Source: Pseudomonas kitaguniensis (GTDB lineage: Bacteria; Pseudomonadota; Gammaproteobacteria; Pseudomonadales; Pseudomonadaceae). From it: a DNA stretch of 36,287 nucleotides. Position 1 is the stretch's first letter; each line of letters starts with the position of its first letter. Of the stretch, positions 9,049-16,611 are shown piece by piece. The notes under the pieces were generated by a model, which saw nothing but the letters and a program-made list of their open reading frames with translations, was not told the origin of the DNA and did not search any database. The position numbers and the translations under genes were made by a program. The stretch lies in assembly GCF_009296165.1 (NCBI RefSeq), contig NZ_VUAZ01000002.1:1-36287 (forward strand). The letters are read 5' to 3'.

Positions 9049-9782
9049 AACTTGAGCATCTTTGCCGTGGGCTCATCGTTCGGGCTGACCACGGCATAGT
9101 TGTACCCGGCACCGGACCAGTACTCAGCCTGCAGCCCATCGGCAGTGCGGCTGCCACGCGGCAAAAAGCCGTTTTCCGGGCCTGGCGGGCGAATGTAGAA
9201 ACTGATACGCCGACCTTGCGTGTCTTCGTACAGCACCATTGCCGCAGCGCCTTGGTCAGTGGTGAGCAGGCGCCCGCTGACTGGTGTAAAACCCGACGCG
9301 CTCAAGTCCGGCAGGCGGTGTGCCTGATTGAAGTAGCGGTCGAGCCACGCCTGCATGTTGACGCTGCCCTGGGCCTTGAAATCGGCTGGCATGATGCCGT
9401 CCTGGGCAAACAGGCGGAACGCTTGCATGGCGTCGGCCATCGGCAACATCGGCGCTTGGGTCGCTTCGCGGGCGTGCCAGCCGACCAGGCCGCCGAGGGT
9501 GACGGCGATCAACAGCACGGCGGCGGTTGCGAAGTGGCGGCGCGATTGATGCTGGATGCGTTGGCGGATCAGTGCCGGGTCCAGGTCGGGGTTGGCCGGT
9601 TGTTGCAATACTCCGCTCAAGGCGGCGCGCAGCACCTGCGCATCGTGCTGCCAGGCCTGCACTTGAGCTGCCACGTCGGGGTGCGCGGCCAACCAGGTGT
9701 CGAGTACGCGGCGGTCGCTTTCCAACAGTTGGTGATCGACGTAGGCATGCAAATCGCGTTCGCTGGGGGGCAGGCTGATCAT
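9045..9782 (-). CDS. Transmembrane anti-sigma factor
   Basis: A 245-aa single-pass membrane protein. The N-terminal 80 residues (LHAYVDHQLLESDRRVLDTWLAAHPDV) match the cytoplasmic sigma-binding domain of anti-sigma factors but lack the HxxxCxxC zinc motif. One membrane helix spans about residues 84-104 (FATAAVLLIAVTLGGLVGW). The periplasmic part includes GAAAMVLYEDTQGRRISFYIRPP. The start codon overlaps the stop of the sigma gene (ATGA), so the pair is translationally coupled. By analogy with other ECF pairs it would hold the sigma factor at the membrane until a periplasmic signal arrives. The signal is unknown; the catalase/b561 target suggests oxidative stress. Confidence 0.85.
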   Translation of the reverse strand: MISLPPSERDLHAYVDHQLLESDRRVLDTWLAAHPDVAAQVQAWQHDAQVLRAALSGVLQQPANPDLDPALIRQRIQHQSRRHFATAAVLLIAVTLGGLVGWHAREATQAPMLPMADAMQAFRLFAQDGIMPADFKAQGSVNMQAWLDRYFNQAHRLPDLSASGFTPVSGRLLTTDQGAAAMVLYEDTQGRRISFYIRPPGPENGFLPRGSRTADGLQAEYWSGAGYNYAVVSPNDEPTAKMLKF

Positions 9783-10285
9783 TTGAGTATCCGCAGGGAA
9801 GGGCTGGCAATTTCGCCGTCGCTGAGTTGGCGCAAGGCTTGGCGCGCGCGTGACAGGCGCGACATGACGGTGCCGATGGGCACCTCGAGGATAGCCGCGA
9901 CTTCCTTGTAGCTTAAGCCTTCGACGCAGACCCAGAGCAGCAAGGCGCGTTGCTCGGTGTTGAGTTGGTCGAAGGCTTGCAGGGCCGATTGGGCCATCAC
10001 CGTGCGCTCCACCGAGGGCTGAGCGTCGTCACGGCCGGTAACAAACTCGAGCATGCGCGCGTAACGCCGGCTGCGCCGGTGGGCATCGAGAAATTGTCGG
10101 TAAAGGATCGAGAACAGCCAGGCGCGCAGGTCACCTTCGGTGCGTTTGTCGGCCCAACGGGTAATCGCGCGCTCAAGGCTCGACTGCACCAAATCGTCGG
10201 CGCTGCTGGCGTTACGGGTCAGGGATACGGCAAAACGCCGCAACCTGGGGATGAGTTCACGTAACTGTTCGTCGAGTTCATGCAT
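9779..10285 (-). CDS. ECF-family RNA polymerase sigma factor
   Basis: The start is the ATG at 10285 (MHELDEQLRELIPRLRRFA), giving 168 aa. Region 2 contains NASSADDLVQSSLERAI and LRAWLFSILYRQFLDAHRR; region 4 contains LSYKEVAAILEVPIGTVMSRLSRARQAL, a clear helix-turn-helix for -35 recognition. An ECF-type promoter (GGAAT-N16-CGTC) lies 33 nt upstream of the start, and the same pattern precedes the catalase gene. The likely picture is a self-activating sigma factor that turns on the catalase/cytochrome b561 operon, restrained by the coupled anti-sigma. Confidence 0.9.
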   Translation of the reverse strand: MHELDEQLRELIPRLRRFAVSLTRNASSADDLVQSSLERAITRWADKRTEGDLRAWLFSILYRQFLDAHRRSRRYARMLEFVTGRDDAQPSVERTVMAQSALQAFDQLNTEQRALLLWVCVEGLSYKEVAAILEVPIGTVMSRLSRARQALRQLSDGEIASPSLRILK

Positions 10286-10317
10286 GGGGGGCGAGTCTAG
10301 CCGGTTGTGTAGGTGTA

Positions 10318-10342
10318 GACGCTCGCCGCTGTAAGTTATTCC
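10318..10342 (-). promoter_or_regulatory. ECF-type promoter of the sigma/anti-sigma operon
   Basis: On the minus strand GGAAT at 10342-10338 is followed after 16 bases by CGTC at 10321-10318. The only other such pair I found in an upstream region, with the same spacing, is at 13437-13461 before the catalase gene. Transcription would start near 10310, leaving a leader of about 25 nt. The pattern fits the general ECF consensus (GGAAY -35, CGTC -10). Confidence 0.65.
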
Positions 10343-10407
10343 AACAGGAGGCAATAAGAAATTTTCCCCTGCAGTTGGGTAATGCCTTAAGGATTCTGGT
10401 GCCTGTA

Positions 10408-10464
10408 ATGTCTGAACTGCCCACCAATCAACCCTCGTACTTGCCGGAACAGCGTTGGCAATAA
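10408..10464 (+). CDS. Candidate 18-aa leader peptide
   Basis: A short frame encodes MSELPTNQPSYLPEQRWQ and stops at TAA 10462-10464, inside the loop of the hairpin at 10430-10477 and 18 nt before the ATG of the adenylation enzyme. AAGGA at 10389-10393 could serve as a distant ribosome binding site. A ribosome finishing this peptide would cover the 5' arm of the hairpin, the arrangement expected of a leader peptide that opens a downstream ribosome binding site. No codon run typical of amino-acid attenuators is present. Translation is not proven. Confidence 0.35.
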   Translation: MSELPTNQPSYLPEQRWQ

Positions 10465-10481
10465 ACACACGAGGGTTTTTT
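10430..10481 (+). terminator. Terminator-like hairpin that contains the adenylation gene's ribosome binding site
   Basis: AACCCTCGT (10430-10438) pairs with ACGAGGGTT (10469-10477), a nine-base perfect stem. An inner TTGCC (10441-10445)/GGCAA (10457-10461) stem can stack within the loop, and a T-run reaches 10481. The ATG at 10483 follows at once. The GAGGG that would bind the ribosome is in the 3' arm, so forming the hairpin would both terminate transcription and block initiation. This looks like an attenuator or riboregulator rather than an end-of-operon terminator. Confidence 0.6.
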
Positions 10482-10482
10482 C

Positions 10483-12090
10483 ATGACATTTTCGCTAATC
10501 AACACTCAGTTTTTTTTCCTGCCGGTGCTGGCTCATTTGCCTGCCGTGCGGCGTGTTTTGTTTGAGCAATGGGGATGTGGCCCGACAAGCCAGCCCACCT
10601 TCGATCGTGTGCACCACGCCATAGAGATGCAAGCGGCGCTGGCGCCGCAAGCGACCGCTGCCGTGTGGGCGGGCCAGCGTATCAGCTATGAACAACTCAA
10701 CCGCCAGGCCAATCGGTTGGCGGTGCGCCTGACCGAGCTGGGCGTGAAACGCGGCGACACGGTAGCGTTGTTCGTCGAGCGCTCAATCCCAATGGTGGTA
10801 GGGCTTTTAGCCGTGTTGAAGGTGGGCGCTGCGTACGTGCCGCAGGACGCCAGAATCGTGCCGAGCCTGCAGTTGGCGATGGTCCTCGACGCATTGACCA
10901 GCCCGGTAGTGCTGACGCTGTCGCACCTGGTTGATCGGATTCCCGCAGAAGCGGCCGATCGCTGCCTGTGCCTGGATACGTTCTTGGCAGAAGAGCTTTG
11001 GGTGGCGCAAAACAATGATCAGGTGTTCGCCGCCACCGACACCGATGACCTGTGTTTCGTGTTGTTCACCTCGGGCACTACCGGCCGGCCGAATGGCGTG
11101 TGTGTCAGTCACCGCAACGTATGTAACATTCTGCTGACCCAGCCAGGCCAGATGGGCATGGCGCCTGGCCGCAACGTGGGGCAGATCCTCAACATCGGTT
11201 TTGACATGGCGGCCTGGGAAATCCTCGGTTGCCTGGCCCATGGGGCAACGCTGTTGATTCGCGGCAAAGACATAGCGAAGACCGCCGCGCAGTGCCATGT
11301 GTTAATCGCGACGCCTTCGATACTGGCCAGCCTCGACCCGCAGCAGTGCCCGGTCATGAGTGTGGTCGCGGTGGCCGGGGAGCCCTGTTCCCAAGCGCTG
11401 GCCGACCTGTGGGCCACGCATTGTGCGTTTTACAACGGCTGCGGGCCCACCGAAACCACCATCGTCAATACGTTGCACCTGCATGTGCCCGGCACGTTGT
11501 TAACCATCGGCCAGCCGACGCCCAATAACACGGTGTATGTGCTCGACGAACAGGGCCGCGCCTGTGAATTGGGGGAAATCGGCGAAATGTGGGCCGGTGG
11601 TATGGGCGTCACGGCGGGCTACCTGAACAATACCCCGCTGACCCAGGAACGTTATCGCCCGGACCCTTTTCTGGGTGGCGAGGCGATGATGTTTCGCACG
11701 CGAGACTTGGGGCGGTGGACGCCCGATGGGCAACTTGAGCACCTGGGCCGTGTTGACGATCAGGTAAAGGTTCGCGGCTTTCGTGTGGAACTGGACGCGG
11801 TGTCTTCGGCCCTGGAGGCCGCTGCGGGTTGCACGCGCGCCGTCACGCTTAAACTGGACAGCCGCACCTTGGTGGCCTTTGTCTCACCGGCCGACGCCGA
11901 TATTGACGCGTGCCGGTTCCAGTGTGAACAGCGGCTGGCCTACTACTGCGTGCCCTCGGCCATTTACGCGGTCAAGGACTTCCCGATGACCGCCAGGGGC
12001 AAGATCGACAAGGCTCTGTTGCTGCAAAGGGCGCGTGAGCGGTTCGTGGCCTTGGCGGCGCTCTCATCCGAGGACGCCGGTCGTGATTGA
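10483..12090 (+). CDS. Stand-alone NRPS-type adenylation enzyme
   Basis: A 535-aa AMP-forming enzyme with all core adenylation motifs: A3 TSGTTGRPNG (residues 196-205, with Asn204 where Lys is usual), A4 FDMAAWE with Asp241, A5 GCGPTE (319-324), A7 TRDLGRW, A8 GRVDDQVKVRGFRVE and A10 lysine 507. Asp241 is the residue that holds the alpha-amino group in amino-acid-activating domains, so the substrate is probably an amino acid. A manual alignment to GrsA gives a pocket of roughly D-M-W-A-A-A-G-I-V-K, which I cannot match to a known substrate. There is no carrier, condensation or reductase domain. Its last bases overlap the start of the membrane flavoprotein gene, so the two products likely act together. 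The combination recalls fungal TmpL, where both parts are one chain. Confidence 0.85.
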   Translation: MTFSLINTQFFFLPVLAHLPAVRRVLFEQWGCGPTSQPTFDRVHHAIEMQAALAPQATAAVWAGQRISYEQLNRQANRLAVRLTELGVKRGDTVALFVERSIPMVVGLLAVLKVGAAYVPQDARIVPSLQLAMVLDALTSPVVLTLSHLVDRIPAEAADRCLCLDTFLAEELWVAQNNDQVFAATDTDDLCFVLFTSGTTGRPNGVCVSHRNVCNILLTQPGQMGMAPGRNVGQILNIGFDMAAWEILGCLAHGATLLIRGKDIAKTAAQCHVLIATPSILASLDPQQCPVMSVVAVAGEPCSQALADLWATHCAFYNGCGPTETTIVNTLHLHVPGTLLTIGQPTPNNTVYVLDEQGRACELGEIGEMWAGGMGVTAGYLNNTPLTQERYRPDPFLGGEAMMFRTRDLGRWTPDGQLEHLGRVDDQVKVRGFRVELDAVSSALEAAAGCTRAVTLKLDSRTLVAFVSPADADIDACRFQCEQRLAYYCVPSAIYAVKDFPMTARGKIDKALLLQRARERFVALAALSSEDAGRD

Positions 12091-13381
12091 TTTACTGACA
12101 CTCACCGTGGTCCCGCCCAAGCCCGCGCTGTGGCGCCGCTGGACGTCATTGCGGATTTTTTCTTACTACAACCGCTTGGCGGCAATGGTTCTGATGGCTA
12201 ACGCGGCGTTTGTGCTGATGGGCCTGAACCTGCAGGCCATCAATGTTCAAGTGCTGTCGGACATGGTGTTGATCAACCTGTCGATTGCCATTTTGATTCG
12301 TCAGCGATACGTGATCAATGCGCTGTTCTGGCTGGCGACACGCGTACCGCTCACATGGCCGCTGCGCGTGCGTCGCAGCGCAGCCAAGGTGTACCACTTC
12401 GGTGGTTTGCACAGTGGCGCAGCCTTGGCCGCCACCGCCTGGTTTACGGTGATGGTCGGCGTTCAGGTCGCGCGATATGTGCAGGCACCTGGCAGCGTTT
12501 CGCCGGCCTGGTTGTGGTTAAGCGGTGTGCTGCTGAGCCTGCTGATGTTGATGGTGATCATGGCGCAGCCGCAGATCCGTGGCCGCTTTCATAATGGTTT
12601 CGAGCGCGTCCACCGGTTTGCCGGTTGGAGCGCACTGCTGCTGTTCTGGGGGCTGGCGCTGCTGGCGTCATACGAGTCGTCGTCGAACCTGCTGCACAGC
12701 GCGTCTTTCTGGATGCTGGTGCTGCTAACACTGAGCATCGCTTTACCTTGGTTGCGTCTGCGAAAGGTGGCCATCGAACACGTGCGTCCTTCAGGGCATG
12801 CGGTGGTTACGCGCTTTACCCACACCACGCCCTTTGTCGGTTCGGCCACTGCGCTCAGTCGCCATCCACTGCTTGAGTGGCATTCATTTGCGAATATTCC
12901 TGCGCCGGGCGAAGCAGGGTTTCGCCTGATCATTTCCAAAGCCGGCGATTGGACCGGGCGCTTCATTGAGGACCTGCCCCAACACGTCTGGGTCAAGGGC
13001 ATTACCACTGCCGGTGTGGCCAACGTGGAAACGCTGTTCAAGTCCGTGGTTTACATCGCCACGGGCAGTGGCATTGGGCCGGTGATGCCGCATTTATTGG
13101 CCGCTAAAACCCCGATCCAGTTGATTTGGTCGACTCGCAGCCCGAGAAAAACCTATGGCGACGCCTTGGTCGACGAAATTCTACGCGCCCAGCCCGGCGC
13201 GTTGATCTGGGACACCGATGAACGCGGCAAGCCCGATCTGCTGCAATTGGCTTACGGCGCGGTGCAGGCCGTTGGTGCGGAGGCGGTGATTTGTATCGCC
13301 AACCAGGCGCTGACACAGCGTGTCGTGGAAGCGCTTGAGGCCCATGGAATACCCGCCTATGGCGCGATCTGGGATTCCTGA
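12083..13381 (+). CDS. Six-helix membrane protein with C-terminal FAD/NAD(P)-binding domain (TmpL/TmpA-like)
   Basis: The GTG at 12083 overlaps the previous stop (GTGATTGA) and has GAGGA eight bases upstream, giving 432 aa. Six hydrophobic segments lie at about residues 32-48, 58-72, 110-129, 143-161, 182-196 and 209-224. Residues 225-432 resemble a ferredoxin-reductase-type domain: WHSFANIP is a candidate flavin-binding strand, and IATGSGIGP (glycines around 328-332) is a nucleotide-binding loop. Histidines 110, 170 and 177 lie in or near helices, but the paired-histidine haem ligation of ferric reductases is not evident. In fungi TmpL joins an AMP-binding domain, six membrane helices and an FAD/NAD(P) domain in one chain and acts in redox homeostasis. 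The reaction here is unknown. Confidence 0.75.
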   Translation: MIDLLTLTVVPPKPALWRRWTSLRIFSYYNRLAAMVLMANAAFVLMGLNLQAINVQVLSDMVLINLSIAILIRQRYVINALFWLATRVPLTWPLRVRRSAAKVYHFGGLHSGAALAATAWFTVMVGVQVARYVQAPGSVSPAWLWLSGVLLSLLMLMVIMAQPQIRGRFHNGFERVHRFAGWSALLLFWGLALLASYESSSNLLHSASFWMLVLLTLSIALPWLRLRKVAIEHVRPSGHAVVTRFTHTTPFVGSATALSRHPLLEWHSFANIPAPGEAGFRLIISKAGDWTGRFIEDLPQHVWVKGITTAGVANVETLFKSVVYIATGSGIGPVMPHLLAAKTPIQLIWSTRSPRKTYGDALVDEILRAQPGALIWDTDERGKPDLLQLAYGAVQAVGAEAVICIANQALTQRVVEALEAHGIPAYGAIWDS

Positions 13382-13436
13382 AACACGTATGTTGAGTCGG
13401 CCGTGCATCTACCTTGAAAAAAGCTACAGTGAAAAT

Positions 13437-13461
13437 GGAATAGACCTACACCTGGTTCGTC
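13437..13461 (+). promoter_or_regulatory. ECF-type promoter of the catalase/b561 operon
   Basis: GGAAT (13437-13441) and CGTC (13458-13461) are separated by exactly 16 bases, the same sequence and spacing as at the sigma gene (10318-10342). The catalase start at 13504 is about 35 nt downstream of the expected transcription start. Confidence 0.65.
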
Positions 13462-13503
13462 TCATAGCTCTTTCCACTGTGGCCAAACGGCCTGGAGTTA
13501 TTC

Positions 13504-14586
13504 ATGGTAGATCACTCGTCACCGCCCCGTGCGCCGATGAGCACTGCGAGCCTGATCGCGCGACTCGCCGGTATCGGAGCCGTGGTTGCGGTTGTGGCCG
13601 GGGCATTTGCCTACGTCAATGGCACCCTCGACCCACAGCGCCTGCGCCCGAAAACCTTGGTTAATGCGCTGGAAACCAATAACGGCGTACACCCTGGGTT
13701 CCGACGCAACCATGCCAAGGGCGTCTGTGTGGCGGGTTATTTCGAGAGCAGCGCCGAGGCGCGTGCGTATTCCGCTGCGCAGGTGTTCAGCGAGGCTAAA
13801 ACCCCGGTGATCGGGCGCTTTGCCTTGCCCAGTGGCAACCCTTATGCGCCGGACAGCAGTGTGCCGATCCGCAGTTTCGCCGTGCAATTCAGCCAGGCCA
13901 ACGGCCAGCAATGGCGCACCGGGATGAACAGCATGCCGGTGTTCCCGGTGGGCACGGTTGAGGCGTTCTACCAGATGCTCAAGGCCGGTGCGCCTGACCC
14001 GGCGACCGGCAAGCCGAACCCGGCGAACATGCCGGCGTTTTTTGCATCGCACCCGGAGACAGCGGCGTTTTTGGCGTGGGTGAAAACTGCCAAACCGTCG
14101 GCCAGCTACGCGACTGAAACGTACAACGGCATCAATGCGTTTTACCTGGTGAGCGCCGATGGCAAGCGCCAGGCTGTGCGGTGGGGCGTGGTGCCGCAAA
14201 GCCAGGATACGCCGGGTGATACCGCGCCGTCGGGCGGTGACTTCCTCGAAAAAGACTTGGTGCAGCGCTTGGCTTCAGGGCCGCTGCGTTGGCAGTTGAA
14301 CATGACGCTGGCCAACCCCGGCGACCCTGTGGACGATGCAAGCAAAGCCTGGGTGGGCGACCACAAAGTGCTGAATGCCGGCACGCTGGTGCTGCAAAGC
14401 AGCCAGCCGCAAGCGGACGGCGATTGCCGTGACATCAACTACGACCCGCTGGTTTTGCCGAGTGGTATCCAAGCCTCCAACGACCCGTTGCTGGCCGCAC
14501 GTTCGGCAGCGTATGCCAGCTCGTACGTACGCCGCGCCGGTGAAGTCAACTCGCTGCACAGTGCCCCTCAGGAGTCGAAGCCATGA
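13504..14586 (+). CDS. Membrane-anchored/periplasmic catalase-family peroxidase
   Basis: A 360-aa haem protein of the short catalase family (SrpA/catalase-related peroxidase). It has an N-terminal signal or anchor helix (ARLAGIGAVVAVVAGAFAYV, about residues 20-40). Next comes the distal region HPGFRRNHAKGVCVAGYF with its histidine, then PVIGRFALPSGNPYAPD and IRSFAVQF. Near the C-terminus is RSAAYASSY, where the R-x-x-x-Y tyrosine binds haem iron. It would break down peroxides in the periplasm. The start has no strong ribosome binding site; an internal ATG at 13537 (MSTASLIARL) is an alternative and would shorten the leader. Its end overlaps the cytochrome b561 ATG, so the pair forms one unit controlled by the upstream ECF-type promoter. 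Confidence 0.88.
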   Translation: MVDHSSPPRAPMSTASLIARLAGIGAVVAVVAGAFAYVNGTLDPQRLRPKTLVNALETNNGVHPGFRRNHAKGVCVAGYFESSAEARAYSAAQVFSEAKTPVIGRFALPSGNPYAPDSSVPIRSFAVQFSQANGQQWRTGMNSMPVFPVGTVEAFYQMLKAGAPDPATGKPNPANMPAFFASHPETAAFLAWVKTAKPSASYATETYNGINAFYLVSADGKRQAVRWGVVPQSQDTPGDTAPSGGDFLEKDLVQRLASGPLRWQLNMTLANPGDPVDDASKAWVGDHKVLNAGTLVLQSSQPQADGDCRDINYDPLVLPSGIQASNDPLLAARSAAYASSYVRRAGEVNSLHSAPQESKP

Positions 14587-15122
14587 ATGCTCAACCACGG
14601 TTTTTTGCGCCGTTGGCTCGCCTGCTGCATTGGTTGATGGCACTGATGGTGATTGCCATGCTGTTTATCGGTGCCGGCATGGCGGCGTCGGTGTCGCAGC
14701 GTCATGCGTGGCTGATTGACCTGCACAAGCCGCTGGGGATTGCGATTCTGGCGTTGGTTATCGTACGGCTGATCGTGCGGTTTTCGACCCGGCAACCGCC
14801 ACTGCCTGCCGATTTGCCACTCTGGCAAGTACTCGCAGCCAAGGCGTCCCATGTGCTGTTGTACGCGCTGATGCTGGTATTGCCGTTGCTCGGCTGGGCA
14901 ATGATTTCGGCGGCCGGTGACCCGGTGATGCTCAGCAGTTCAGTGCAGTTGCCGGCGCTGGTGGGTGCAGACGCGCCGCTGTTTGCGCTGTTACGCAAGG
15001 CCCACGGCTATCTGGCGTACCTGTTGTTCCTGACCGTGCTGCTGCACTTGGCGGCGGCGTTGTTCCACGGGCTGATCCGCCGTGATGGCGTGCTGCAAAG
15101 CATGACCGGCAGCAAGCACTGA
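14583..15122 (+). CDS. Cytochrome b561 family membrane protein
   Basis: A 179-aa integral membrane di-haem protein with four helices: LLHWLMALMVIAMLFIGAGM, a segment starting at DLHKPLGIAILALVIVRLIV, ASHVLLYALMLVLPLLGWAM, and AHGYLAYLLFLTVLLHLAAA. Conserved histidines in LLHW, DLHKPLG, ASHV and KAHGYL are the expected haem ligands. It probably passes electrons from the quinol pool to the periplasmic catalase-like peroxidase encoded directly upstream. The ATGA overlap with that gene shows translational coupling, and this pairing is common in proteobacteria. Confidence 0.9.
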   Translation: MNAQPRFFAPLARLLHWLMALMVIAMLFIGAGMAASVSQRHAWLIDLHKPLGIAILALVIVRLIVRFSTRQPPLPADLPLWQVLAAKASHVLLYALMLVLPLLGWAMISAAGDPVMLSSSVQLPALVGADAPLFALLRKAHGYLAYLLFLTVLLHLAAALFHGLIRRDGVLQSMTGSKH

Positions 15123-15133
15123 CGCGGGTTTTG

Positions 15134-15153
15134 GTGGCAAGCTCGCTTGCCAC
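15134..15153. terminator. Hairpin between convergent genes (b561 / carboxypeptidase)
   Basis: GTGGCAAGC and GCTTGCCAC form a perfect nine-base stem around a TC centre, 12 nt after the b561 stop and 34 nt before the end of the convergent carboxypeptidase gene. It resembles a degenerate REP hairpin and has no clear T-run, so it may act as a weak bidirectional terminator or mRNA 3'-end stabiliser. Confidence 0.5.
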
Positions 15154-15186
15154 AACAGCGTCATTCAGTGCCGATCCAAACAATGT

Positions 15187-16338
15187 TCAGCGCAGGGCCG
15201 TGACTATATCGGCCACGCTGCTCAAGACGTCCTTGCCCAATTGCATCGAGCGTTTGCCCGACCAGCCGGTGTGCGGGTTGGGCGCGTTGTCGTTGTCCTT
15301 GAAGGGCATCTCCAGGGTCAGTGACAAACAGTCGTACTGCTCGCCGACGGCATTGCAGGCCAGGGTCATATTGGCTTCGCCCGGCAAATCGCGGGTGTAA
15401 CCATGGGTGGTCTGGAAGTCGCGGGTCAGCGCGCTCAAGTGGCTGCGGAAGCGTTTTTCCAACGCTTCAATACGCGGGGTGTAGCCCGGGTTGCCTTCGC
15501 AGCCTGCAGTGAAGACGTAAGGGATTTCTTCGTCGCCGTGAATATCGAGGAACAGGTCGACGCCGTATTTTTGCATCTGCTCTTGGGCGAAGAGTACTTC
15601 GGGGCTGAGTTCCTGGCTGGCGCTTTGCCAGGCACGGTTGAGGTCCTGGCCCATCGCGTTGGTGCGCAGGTGGCCGTGGAACGCGCCGTCCGGGTTCATG
15701 TTCGGAATCAGGTACAGGTCGGCGACGGCCAGCAGCTTTTTCAGCTCAACGTCACCGTCTTGTTGCAGGCGTTCGATGATGCCTTCCATGAACCATTCGG
15801 CCATGTGTTCGCCGGGGTGTTGCTGGGCGATGATCCAGATGTTGCGCCGGCCCTCGCCACCCTTGCCGCGGCGCAGCAGTTGAATATCACGGCCTTCTAC
15901 ACTTTTGCCGGTAGCGAGCAAGCGGGTGCCTGCGCGGTTCAAGGCTTGGTCGATCAGCCAGTCGTGGCGCTCACGGCTGTAGGGTTCGAAGTAGGCGATC
16001 CACGCGTGTTTCTCGCGGGTTTCCAGGCTGATGTGCAAGGTGTCGCCGTCAAAACGGGTGGGCACCCGGAACCAGTTGATATGGTCGTAGGAGGCCACGG
16101 CGTTGTAGCCGCTCCACGCGTTTTTATACGAGGAATGGCTCGCGTTACTCAGGCGGAAGGTGTGGGTGTGGCCCACGTGCATGCCTTCAGCTTTAAAGTG
16201 GAACCATTGAAAATGCGCGCTGCGCGTATCGGGCTTGATTGCCAGCAGCAGTTGAAAGGCATCGCTGGCATCCAGCACCTGGATGTTGCCGCTGTCGAAG
16301 TTGGTGCTGATCTTGATAGAGGTCAAGGCCACGGTCAT
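15187..16338 (-). CDS. M14 cytosolic-type metallocarboxypeptidase
   Basis: A 383-aa protein without a signal peptide. The N-terminal 150 residues form the beta-sandwich domain typical of cytosolic carboxypeptidases (CCP/Nna1 subfamily). The catalytic domain has zinc ligands His174 and Glu177 (QHPGEHMAEW) and His267 (DIHGDEE), substrate-binding NPDG and DLNR motifs, and catalytic Glu343 in TLEMPFKD. Eukaryotic relatives trim glutamates from tubulin; the natural substrate of the bacterial enzymes is not established. The gene stands alone, with about 270 nt of untranslated sequence between it and prrF. A weak Fur-box-like sequence lies at 16464-16482, but no clear promoter. Confidence 0.9.
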   Translation of the reverse strand: MTVALTSIKISTNFDSGNIQVLDASDAFQLLLAIKPDTRSAHFQWFHFKAEGMHVGHTHTFRLSNASHSSYKNAWSGYNAVASYDHINWFRVPTRFDGDTLHISLETREKHAWIAYFEPYSRERHDWLIDQALNRAGTRLLATGKSVEGRDIQLLRRGKGGEGRRNIWIIAQQHPGEHMAEWFMEGIIERLQQDGDVELKKLLAVADLYLIPNMNPDGAFHGHLRTNAMGQDLNRAWQSASQELSPEVLFAQEQMQKYGVDLFLDIHGDEEIPYVFTAGCEGNPGYTPRIEALEKRFRSHLSALTRDFQTTHGYTRDLPGEANMTLACNAVGEQYDCLSLTLEMPFKDNDNAPNPHTGWSGKRSMQLGKDVLSSVADIVTALR

Positions 16339-16463
16339 AGTCTGGTTGCCTGAATATGAGTGTTGTGGCGGCTATATTACACAGGAGTCAGGCAAAATCT
16401 TGGTGCAAAATTGTTGCACGAGGGGAGGGGGCGTCATCCCTGACGCCGCAGCAGCTTAGGATC

Positions 16464-16482
16464 TATGAGATTGATTCTCAAG
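16464..16482. promoter_or_regulatory. Possible weak Fur box
   Basis: GAGATTGATTCTCA (16467-16480) is partly symmetrical. Read on the minus strand it contains TGAGAATCA, and by hand it matches about 13 of 19 positions of a Fur consensus variant. It lies between prrF and the carboxypeptidase gene. It is much weaker than the prrF Fur box and could be chance. Confidence 0.25.
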
Positions 16483-16611
16483 CGCTATTTCGCAAAGAAC
16501 CGGGCTAGAGCGTTCGTTCGGCTTTCTTTTGGCGATTGTCTTTTGCTACCATGCGCGCCATCAAGCAACACACAGTCTTCATTAGCCTGAAGCCATGCCA
16601 GGGAAACTGGC

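Noticed and set aside
9040..9056. TTCTAGAA palindrome at the junction of tip adhesin and anti-sigma genes
   Set aside because: It arises from two convergent Phe-stop ends (TTC TAG) that overlap by 4 nt; it is too short to serve as a terminator and has no T-run.
10286..10468. N-terminal extension of the sigma factor to a start at 10468 (229 aa)
   Set aside because: The extension would cross the ECF-type promoter and the adenylation-gene leader; the ATG at 10285 gives the normal ECF length.
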